Assembly: GCF_040110915.1 (NCBI RefSeq)
Contig: NZ_CP157793.1
Location: 1,128,939 to 1,192,938, forward strand
Direction of reading: 5' to 3'
Length of the DNA: 64,000 bases
DNA from: Stappia sp.
GTDB lineage: Bacteria; Pseudomonadota; Alphaproteobacteria; Rhizobiales; Stappiaceae
Both the position numbers and the translations under genes were made by a program. How positions within the stretch are numbered: position 1 is the first letter of the stretch; each line of letters begins with the position of its first letter. The notes under the pieces were generated by a model. It saw only the letters and a list, made by a program, of their open reading frames with translations, ran no database searches and was not told the DNA's origin. This document shows, piece by piece, positions 54,549 through 62,534 of this stretch.

Positions 54549-55241
54549 CTAACTCTCGTTTGGACTCAGGCGATGGCGCAACAGCGCCTCGACCATGTTC
54601 AGACTGTCGGGGGTGTCGATATCGACGGCTTCATCGGGAGTGAGCACGATTCCACGGGTTGTGCTGTCCCAGACGGTTCGACCGGCAAGCCACGCATCGC
54701 GCCGCCCGAAAACGAATTGTGCTGCGTCATGATACCGCATTTCAAGGTCCTGGGTCCGGATGCGCGTGTTGCGTTGATCGAGCATCCGAACCTGCCCCTC
54801 CTCCAGGGCGACCGCCCGCTGGATCGGGTGAGGGAAGGGGAGAAGGGACATCACGAAGTCGGCACCGGCCGGCGCCGAAAGGGCCGCGTCATGGGCCCGG
54901 GCGAGCGTTTCGGGGCGCAGAAGCACCGCGGTGGCGTAGATCACGCAAACCCATTCATCGGCGATGTCATACGCCGTGATCGCGTGGCGAATGACCGCAT
55001 CCAGGGTCGACAGATCGTCGGAGATTTCCGCCGGCCGCAGTCCGGGCACCTCGGCGCCGGCGGCAACCGCGGCATCGGCAATGCGCTCGCTGTCGGTGCT
55101 GACCAGCACCCGCGTGAAGACACTGCTCTCGAGCGCACTCGTGATCGGCCAGCTCAGCATCGGCCGACCCATCATGTCGATGATGTTCTTGTCCGGTATG
55201 CGCTTCGATCCGCCGCGCGCCGGAATGATTGCGACCGTCAT
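54549..55241 (-). CDS. pseF: Pseudaminic acid cytidylyltransferase PseF
   Basis: This 230-residue CMP-sugar synthetase activates pseudaminic acid with CTP. The ATG at 55241 gives MTVAIIPARGGSKRIPDKNI, the standard N-terminus; the longer frame upstream is not protein-like. Other blocks are VLVSTDSERIADAA, CVIYATAVLLRPETLARA and RYHDAAQFVFGRRDAW. It is the first gene of the minus-strand operon pseF, pseH-fkbH, VOC-ACP, pseG, pseI. It is distinct from the second cytidylyltransferase at 46608-47831. Confidence 0.92.
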   Translation of the reverse strand: MTVAIIPARGGSKRIPDKNIIDMMGRPMLSWPITSALESSVFTRVLVSTDSERIADAAVAAGAEVPGLRPAEISDDLSTLDAVIRHAITAYDIADEWVCVIYATAVLLRPETLARAHDAALSAPAGADFVMSLLPFPHPIQRAVALEEGQVRMLDQRNTRIRTQDLEMRYHDAAQFVFGRRDAWLAGRTVWDSTTRGIVLTPDEAVDIDTPDSLNMVEALLRHRLSPNES

Positions 55242-55520
55242 CTGGCTGCCCGTCTGCTTGGCCCGGCCCCTCTCCCGGGGCGCGACGGCGCGATAATCCG
55301 ATAGATTTGCGACATTTATGCAACTCTCACGTGATCCGTTTCCCTCCAGAACGCGCGCCGCACGTCCGATCGGCTGACAGTCGCGGCGCCCGGCGCCGAA
55401 CATCGCGTCTTGAACCGCCGGTGTCCACCGCTCCGGAGTCGTTGCAACGGCCGGGAGCGTCCCTGCGGGCGCCCCGTCCAGCGGCCTGCCTCCCGGCAGG
55501 CCGGCCTCGCCCCGGCGGCA

Positions 55521-57950
55521 TCACGACGATGCGTTCTCCTTTCGGTGCGCGGTGACGAAGTCGCCCAGGCGTCGCTGTGCCTCGCTCGCGACGCGGCGGG
55601 TCATCTCCCTTCGGTCGCCCTGGAAGCCTTCATCCTGATCGGTGCGGATGATCGTGGTGTTCCACGTCAGGCGGTCCGCCTCGCCTTTCGAGTCGCCGAG
55701 CCGGAAGAGGACCGCATTGCAGAAGGTGCCCAGCTGCCAGCACGGTGTCCCGACCGCAGCGCCCATCTCCGCCGGGAAAGAGTTGGCGCCGACGATCAGA
55801 TCGAGATTGGCGGTGACGGCGGCGACATCCTCGAAGTCTTCGAAGAGGTCGGCCTCCTCGAGGATCTCGATCCCGAAAGCCCGGCAGAACAGGAGCTCGT
55901 CGCGGGTGTGCTCGTGCTGCAGGGAGACGAAGTGGATCCCCTTGACGTTCAGCAGCGGGGTCAGATCCTCAAGGTCCATGTAGTGCTTGGAGCGTCGCGG
56001 CGTCCGCAGCGAACTGCGCCACAACAGTCCGACGCGGACCTTCTGCCCCGCAACCTCCTCGAAGTGCTTTTCCCACTTGGTCCGACGCTGGGGATCGGGG
56101 GTCAGGTAGCTGCCTTTTCCCGCACCGTCCATCGGGGGCTGCCGGGTTGGCGACTTCTCCCACATGCCCAGGACCATGTCCGAGGTCATGCGGATCTCCG
56201 AGAACTCGCCGAGGCGTTCGTAGACGTCATTGCCGATGAGACGGGCGAGCGCATAATAGGGCACATTGTTCGACCGGCCCTGGTCGCCGTCCCCGGGCGC
56301 TTCCATCAGCCGGCGCTTGAAGGGATGGAAGACGATGTCCGGAAAGCTGCGCTGCAGCAGGGACAGCGCGCGCGGCTCGCACATCGCTTCTATCCGGTCG
56401 AAGTGCTGGCGAAGCTCCGGGTAGAATTGCGCCCAGCGGATTTCGTCGCCCACGCCGTCTTCGCAGATGATGAGAATGCTGTCCTTCCGCGACGCGGAAA
56501 ACGCCGGTTTCCTGAAGGAATTGTACTGCTCCGGAAACTTGTGCTCAAGGAACCGGCAGACCGGGCGCTCCTGCTTGACGCGAATGCCGCGATTGAAATC
56601 GCCGCTCATGAAGCTGCTCTGACTGCGCTCGATGTCCAGCAGACCCAGGCGGCCGTCCTCCCCGCGCATCGAATACTTGGGGTGCGACGCGTCCCGACGG
56701 TCGAGGAGTTCGATGAACGTCTCCAGCCCCCCTGGCGCGCGCGGGAGCAGATGCAGGAGCAGCCCATAGGCTTCGAACAAACCCGGATTGAGCTCGACGC
56801 TCCTCAACAAGTCTTCCGTCGCCGCCTCGTTGTCATCAAGATAGAAATTCGCGGCACCCCGTACGTAGAAAGCATGGGCAGAATCGCGATACTTCAACAG
56901 GTAAATACTGGCAGCTTCGCGGGCTTCTTCGAAAAGATTGAGTTCCAGAAAGCGATGCGCAAAATTCCGTTGGTCGACATCTGTCGCGGTCGCCGCACTC
57001 GAGCGGACAATATCTGCCATTCTTTCGCAATATCGGTTCGCAACCTTATCGACATACCCTATTTCTCGCGCAAACTTGAGCAGCGGAGGATGCGACATTT
57101 TCTGTCGGAGCGCCGTGTCAAGCACGTCGTGCAGGGTGTCGACGTCGCCGGCTTGCCAAAGCGTCTGGACGTATCGCAAGGTGATGCTGGGATCGGGCTT
57201 GTGGCTGGAATAGAGCATGCTGATCATGCCCATCGACTGATCGAGCTTGTTGAGCTCGCTCGCACACCCCGCCACCTGCAGAGCGTAATTCACATTTCCG
57301 GAATGGGCCTTCAGCTTCTTGTTGAGGCGCTCAAAGGCGAGATCGTAGAGCCCGAGCTGCCGTTCGGCCTCCGCCAGTTTAATCTGCACGCCGGGCGTAT
57401 CGAGCCCGGCCGACTCAACGACATCTCGCAAATAGACGTAGGCCGCGCGAAGTTTCCCCCGGGTCCGAAGAATAGTGAACTTCGACTGGCTGTAAATCAG
57501 GAGCCCTCGTTTCGTGAGAGTATCCGGATCGATCTTGTTTAATGATTGAGTCGCATTCTCGATGTCGCCAGCGGCGATGTAGATATCTGTTAAAGTCTGA
57601 ACAAGTTGGTTCTTTCGCCCCCTTGAAATGAGCAACTCATAGCAGAGGATAGCTTTCGAATTCCGCAGAAGTTTCCGATAAGCGTCCCCGCAGCGTTGCA
57701 GCGACTTGTCGTCGAAATCATTGTACTCGACAACGGCCTGGCTCGCAGCTTCAAGAATGAGTTCGGGCACCTGCGAAGCTGTTTCAAGCTTGACATTCAA
57801 TCCGGACAGGCCGGAACTTTCGTGTGTCGCGATCGCGTTTTTGTGCCCAACCGACTCGGTGACTGACCGCACCGCACGCTGAAGAAAGCCGATGCTTTTG
57901 CCGAGCTTGACGACGCTTGGAAGCGTCTTTCCGCTTTTTCCGCTGTTCAT
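55521..57950 (-). CDS. TPR-domain protein with C-terminal GT-B-like glycosyltransferase region
   Basis: This 809-residue protein has helical tetratricopeptide-like repeats over roughly residues 80-480 (for example AHAFYVRGAANFYLDDNEAATEDL and GLFEAYGLLLHLLP). The final 300 residues (ILIICEDGVGDEIRWAQFYP, KVRVGLLWRSSLRTPRRSKH, LDLIVGANSFPAEMGAAVGTPCWQL) resemble the heptosyltransferase/OGT-like C-terminal domain found in TPR glycosyltransferases. A TAGGACCC site precedes the ATG. It lies upstream of pseF in the same direction with a 279-bp gap. Role probably in capsule or protein glycosylation; no acceptor can be named. Confidence 0.65.
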   Translation of the reverse strand: MNSGKSGKTLPSVVKLGKSIGFLQRAVRSVTESVGHKNAIATHESSGLSGLNVKLETASQVPELILEAASQAVVEYNDFDDKSLQRCGDAYRKLLRNSKAILCYELLISRGRKNQLVQTLTDIYIAAGDIENATQSLNKIDPDTLTKRGLLIYSQSKFTILRTRGKLRAAYVYLRDVVESAGLDTPGVQIKLAEAERQLGLYDLAFERLNKKLKAHSGNVNYALQVAGCASELNKLDQSMGMISMLYSSHKPDPSITLRYVQTLWQAGDVDTLHDVLDTALRQKMSHPPLLKFAREIGYVDKVANRYCERMADIVRSSAATATDVDQRNFAHRFLELNLFEEAREAASIYLLKYRDSAHAFYVRGAANFYLDDNEAATEDLLRSVELNPGLFEAYGLLLHLLPRAPGGLETFIELLDRRDASHPKYSMRGEDGRLGLLDIERSQSSFMSGDFNRGIRVKQERPVCRFLEHKFPEQYNSFRKPAFSASRKDSILIICEDGVGDEIRWAQFYPELRQHFDRIEAMCEPRALSLLQRSFPDIVFHPFKRRLMEAPGDGDQGRSNNVPYYALARLIGNDVYERLGEFSEIRMTSDMVLGMWEKSPTRQPPMDGAGKGSYLTPDPQRRTKWEKHFEEVAGQKVRVGLLWRSSLRTPRRSKHYMDLEDLTPLLNVKGIHFVSLQHEHTRDELLFCRAFGIEILEEADLFEDFEDVAAVTANLDLIVGANSFPAEMGAAVGTPCWQLGTFCNAVLFRLGDSKGEADRLTWNTTIIRTDQDEGFQGDRREMTRRVASEAQRRLGDFVTAHRKENASS

Positions 57951-58797
57951 GGGTCCTATTCACAATATCAAATGCACTATGCTTGTTTCTATACAACTCA
58001 GGCCGTGATGCAAGACAATTCATAAATAGTGTAATAGCAGAGTTTGCTTTTGTGGAAAGCTTCGTAGAGATTGGGGGAATAAATAGAATCAAACAAATTT
58101 TGGGTGGTGGCAAACTTACTGAAGAGGAAAGTTGAAAATAGACGGGAAGAGTTGATGCCGACGAAAAGGTGTCTTTGGTTGAGCCTCTCGCTCGATGATC
58201 CACGTTTCAGGCCAGCCCTCTTTGTGTGCTGTTTTCAGTGGAGAAAGTTTTCATGAAATGATGCTCTGCCGCAAAAACTGGTGCCGATGCGTTACACCGC
58301 GCGCGGGATGGTGGGGCATGGGCTGAGCCTGCAAAAGCCTGCCGCACAGCACTGCGGCGTGCGAGACGCCAGCTGGCGCCGAAACACTTGCCCGCCGAGG
58401 CGCAATGAATGGAAATCCAGCACTTGAAGCCAGAGCCAGACGGGCGAAGATCCCTATTGGCGTAACATCCCAAGTTGCAGCGGGGTGACCCTGCCGGCCG
58501 GCTCGTTCGCCGCGACGCCGAGCACGCGCCCCGGAGGCGCCGAAACCTGTTTCCGCGGTCGGTGGAAACCGACATGCCATCTGTTGGTGTAAATGGCGGA
58601 ACAAGACACTTTGCAGCGCCCGGTAGCCGGCTGCGCTTCTGGAACGTTGCGATGGCCTTGAGCAATGACTCCTTTGCGAAGACGCGACATACTCGTCCTC
58701 CGGCTATATCGCTTTCGGTATTGTACAAATCCTGAACAAAGTCGTGTGCGAAACCATTCAAAAACTGAATTCAAAATATCGCTTCGATTAATAAATG
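57951..58797. other. 847-bp gene-free region
   Basis: The first 190 bases (57951-58140) are strongly AT-rich and should hold the promoter of the TPR gene. From 58200 to 58740 the DNA is GC-rich again with open frames on the minus strand, but none shows a known domain or ribosome site. It may be a decayed gene. No terminator with a T-run was seen. Confidence 0.45.
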
Positions 58798-61641
58798 TTA
58801 TCTCATCCATATAAAAGCATCAACAATTTCCTGTTCCCTCATTTGTAAGCGATCAAGGCTCTCCTTGCTAATTTCTGTCCAGTTGATCCAACATCGATTG
58901 AAATCGACATTGGTCGATGATCGCTTGCAGTAGGGATAATCAATTGCAAAAGATGCCTCCACAAGAAATGCTGTATAGGCACGGCTCAATTCAAAAAAAT
59001 CATCCTTCATCTGAACCGTCTTCGGGTTTGAAATAATGTTCTCATAGTGCGGTCGATCGTTGGGCATGAAAACGTTGATCGGATAATTTTTTGCAGCCCA
59101 ATCGTCGGCCGCAACGATCTTGTGACCTTGCGCGCCGAGTTCGGCGATGGACGACCCGTTCCAACACAAAAACAGGTCCACGTACTCGGCCAAATCCTGA
59201 AGGTTGAGACCCCGGTGTGCCAACCTGGTGATGTTTTGACCGCAATCAACCTCAACAAGATCCAGGAACCCCTGGTTGGCACAGTTCGAAATACTGAAGT
59301 TCACCTCGTGCGGATGCGGCTTTACAAGAAGTATCGTGTCACTGCAATCATTGACGAGACTGACAGTATGATTCAGCCAGTCCTTCATATCTCTATGTGC
59401 AGGTCCGCCCTGGTAAGGAACCGCAAGATCATATGGGATCTTGCCCAACGCGCAGAGGATCGTTTTACCGTTATTTTTGTGGGAAGCCAGTTCGGTCAGT
59501 AACGCCTTTGCATAGTCATTTGTTTCGCCGGACCGGTTCACCAGGGTGACGCTGTCTGAAATCTCGTCATACTTAGACTTGTTGGGAAGATATTGCTTTT
59601 CGTACCACGTTTCGAAAGAATTCCTCGTCCCGAACGACGCTTGCGATGGCGTTGGATTGCGAGTGTTATTAATGAAAGCGAGCGTTGTCAGGGGATGACC
59701 GGAAACATTGCTTCTCCAGTTCTCGTATGCGGAACTGAGCGTTACATGAGAAAAGTAGTCTGAATGCACTTCCGCAAAGGCCTTCATTGCAAAGTATGGC
59801 GCGTAGTGCCCCAGAAGGCTAAACAGGGTGATCCGAATATTTTTTTCTTTAGCGACCCTTAAAACATCATTAAGGCAAAAGAGAAGTCTATCTGTTTGTC
59901 TCATCCAGAATGAAAAATAGTGCCTTGTTGCAGGCGCATTCCAGTCAATGTCAAAAACCTTGAGACATCTGGATACACGTTCATATATTCCCTCGAATAC
60001 GTTAATTCCATCCGCGGAAATGATGCGTTCTTTCGGATTTATTTCCCAATTCATGAGGTAGGTTTTGTCGTCGGCTGGCTTCCCAGACACGTGTCGAAAA
60101 TCAAACGAAAGTCGGGGGCCATATTCCCAATTCTTTACAAAAGTATTGGAGTATTCATCCTCGACCAAGTTTCTGAATTTCATGCCATTCTTACTCAAAA
60201 TAGGAAGTAGGGGCGCTACAAGGTTCGGCCCCACTCGGTCCTCTTGAGTGCAAAAAAGGAGAATATGGTCTCCTTCGGACAAATTTTCTCCGGAATTCGG
60301 ATCAATGAGGCCGTTTCGAATAAAAAATTCGGTTAGGTCCCGATAATCCTTTATCACCAAATGGTCGATACTTTCTCGCTCGTAAATCATTCGTCTTGAA
60401 ACATGAAACGGGTCCGGGGAAGTTGTCGCTTCATCGGTGGGTTCAGCCATCTCCTTTTGGAAGAATTTGATTAAGCGATCATCGAAGTCGAGGAGGCGTG
60501 CGATATCAAGGTAGGAGGGGATATCGGTGGGCGCGAGAGCTGTCACGTCGATTTCACGCGCCAGGTTTTTCGCCAGTTTGTAGTGGCCGGAGTTCAGGAA
60601 GGCACGCGCGAGATCGAGATTGTTCTGAAATAAGAGCCGGGGATTTCGCAATTCCGTCTCAATCAGATCATTGCCCGAGTCCAATGTTGCATTGTCGATA
60701 AAGTATGCATCTCGGTGAAGTGTGTTAATTGCAAATTCGTCTGTGCGGCCGCAATCCAAATAGTGCCGTCGCGCCCACTGGGAAAATGCATCCAAGGATT
60801 TAAATTGAATGAGGTTTCGAACAAGGTCGTCAAATATCAATTTGTATTCCGCCGGATGATTGGCGATATGAATGAAGCCCGGTTTCTCTGATTTCGTGTT
60901 TGATCTAACGCCAAAAAACAGATTACATAAATCGTCTCGTCTCTCGTTGAGGATATTTAGAAGTGGGTCTTTGCTGGATTGGAATCGGATAAAATGAAAT
61001 GATGGCACGTATATAGCCAGATCCAAACGTTGTTCGACTATATTTATTGCATTAGGGATCGCGACATGGATTAAGTTGTACTCATACGATTGAGCAAGAA
61101 GAAAAGAAAGTGCGCGGGCTACGAGAATTCGAAGTGTGGAAGATATGTCAAGGCGCTGATTTGCCCAATCTTCAATTGATGCAGCCTTTTTTTTAGAGCG
61201 TTTCTCAATAGTATAAATAATGCGATCTAAGAGATTGAATATCCTGAGAAGACGTTCGTCGCCAGAAATATTTATGCCGCCTTGTCGCATGAAGTGGCCG
61301 GTCGCAATACGATACGAGCATGCCATCCGATTTGTGGTGCCGCAGAGTCCTTTTAACCTGTCGTTTGAGAATCCGTCATCCAGCGCATGGGTAACGCGAT
61401 CTTCCAGCGACTCCAACAGTGCGTCGAGGGTGGTTAGATAAGTTACTTGCTCCAACCTGATTTGTGAGAGATTGAGGCGGCGGAGGAGGTCCGTATCCGT
61501 CATTTCTTTTATTTGATGGGGGACGGCCGGTTGGGCGGTCGTCCCGGCGCCCTCGGGAGAAGAGTGTGGCACAGGTGTCTCGATCGGGTCGGATGGATTT
61601 GCGTTCAAGAATTGCGTCCTCTCAGTCCGGTTGAAATGCAA
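58798..61641 (-). CDS. Large low-GC protein with probable C-terminal glycosyltransferase domain
   Basis: This 947-residue protein is encoded in DNA clearly richer in A and T than its neighbours. The N-terminal half is helical and unrecognised. The C-terminal 250 residues contain TILCALGKIPYDLAVPYQGG, TILLVKPHPHEVNF and LFLCWNGSSIAELGAQGHKI, the pattern of capsule-type GT-B transferases in which a KPHP motif and a late SSxxxE motif bind the sugar donor. The start is TTG at 61641 with an AGGA site; the first ATG is at 61503. Likely acquired by transfer; a capsule or nonulosonate transferase is the best guess. Confidence 0.55.
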   Translation of the reverse strand: MHFNRTERTQFLNANPSDPIETPVPHSSPEGAGTTAQPAVPHQIKEMTDTDLLRRLNLSQIRLEQVTYLTTLDALLESLEDRVTHALDDGFSNDRLKGLCGTTNRMACSYRIATGHFMRQGGINISGDERLLRIFNLLDRIIYTIEKRSKKKAASIEDWANQRLDISSTLRILVARALSFLLAQSYEYNLIHVAIPNAINIVEQRLDLAIYVPSFHFIRFQSSKDPLLNILNERRDDLCNLFFGVRSNTKSEKPGFIHIANHPAEYKLIFDDLVRNLIQFKSLDAFSQWARRHYLDCGRTDEFAINTLHRDAYFIDNATLDSGNDLIETELRNPRLLFQNNLDLARAFLNSGHYKLAKNLAREIDVTALAPTDIPSYLDIARLLDFDDRLIKFFQKEMAEPTDEATTSPDPFHVSRRMIYERESIDHLVIKDYRDLTEFFIRNGLIDPNSGENLSEGDHILLFCTQEDRVGPNLVAPLLPILSKNGMKFRNLVEDEYSNTFVKNWEYGPRLSFDFRHVSGKPADDKTYLMNWEINPKERIISADGINVFEGIYERVSRCLKVFDIDWNAPATRHYFSFWMRQTDRLLFCLNDVLRVAKEKNIRITLFSLLGHYAPYFAMKAFAEVHSDYFSHVTLSSAYENWRSNVSGHPLTTLAFINNTRNPTPSQASFGTRNSFETWYEKQYLPNKSKYDEISDSVTLVNRSGETNDYAKALLTELASHKNNGKTILCALGKIPYDLAVPYQGGPAHRDMKDWLNHTVSLVNDCSDTILLVKPHPHEVNFSISNCANQGFLDLVEVDCGQNITRLAHRGLNLQDLAEYVDLFLCWNGSSIAELGAQGHKIVAADDWAAKNYPINVFMPNDRPHYENIISNPKTVQMKDDFFELSRAYTAFLVEASFAIDYPYCKRSSTNVDFNRCWINWTEISKESLDRLQMREQEIVDAFIWMR

Positions 61642-62534
61642 TTTCGATCCTGGCGATGAAATTAAGCTGCCAATGCATAGCAGTCACCGTATAGGCAGGT
61701 TTGGAAATATACAAATCATGTTGATATTGATCAATCTTATCAAGAATGCATAGTTTTCCTGTGATGATGCATTGCGGGGATCGTCAGGCGTGGGCAAGAC
61801 GCCGCGGATGTAGAGTATGGGCAGTCGTCACACTTCGGGTTGATTTTACCTGCCCGCTTTGCCGTGTCGAGTGACGAATGACATGAAGCGTACCATGGGG
61901 AATACACCGTGGTTGGGTTGGTCTGCTGATGTCGTGGGAGTTGGCGAGCCGTGGGGTGGGGCAGGCAGAGGAGCCTCAACAGTGTCGCCGGATCGCGACA
62001 TCCTTTCAATTGCTGCGCCGCGAGACAGATGGTGGCCTTTGTCGATACTGCGCGTCGGGCTGAGACAGTATCGCCTGAGAAAATGCGCATGCCTCCAGAA
62101 ATCAGGAATCATTTTCCGGAAAATGTCGTGGAGAGGGATTGGTCGACGCGAGCATTCTGGTGCCGTGGTGCAGTTCCGGCCATTTACCGGACTGGGGCTG
62201 AGGCAAGTGTTTGCGCTGCACGGCGGTCGACATTCAGGCCGGCATGGAAGCCGAAGCCAGGATCGCGCGGAGGGGATGGATGGCCGGGGTCGGCAGGTGC
62301 CGCATATGCAATGCCTGTCTGCCGGCGCACAATCAGTGTCCGATGACAGTGCTGCCAGATGAAACATCAAAGGGTTTTACGCCGTGTTTCTTCGGTCAGA
62401 CGGCATGGCCATGCTCTGTCGTGCTCGCGCATATCCTCCGTTAGGGTCAGCGGGCCAGTTTCGCCGGGCTGAGGCGCGCGTCCCGCTCCCCGGTCCGGCT
62501 TCGCGGGAGGAGCGGGGCGGGCTTACATGGTCGA
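61642..62534. other. 893-bp gene-free region
   Basis: It begins AT-rich (61642-61760, probable promoter of the large minus-strand gene). The rest is mixed composition with open frames on the plus strand at 61859-62362 that have Arg/Gly-rich, unprotein-like translations and no family match I can recognise. Near the right end is a hairpin downstream of the RTX gene. It could contain remnants of an insertion sequence, but no transposase motif was seen. Confidence 0.45.
62482..62516 (-). terminator. Hairpin downstream of the RTX gene
   Basis: CCCGCTCC and GGAGCGGG form an 8-bp stem around a 19-nt GC-rich loop, 19 bp beyond the stop of the RTX gene. There is no T-run, so it is a terminator candidate only. 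Confidence 0.4.

Noticed and set aside
58207..58761. Minus-strand frames of up to 184 codons upstream of the TPR gene
   Set aside because: Arg/Ser/Ala-rich composition without motifs; probably non-coding or decayed DNA.
61859..62362. Overlapping plus-strand frames of 130-170 codons before the RTX gene
   Set aside because: Translations are unprotein-like and no transposase or other motif is visible; left as gene-free.
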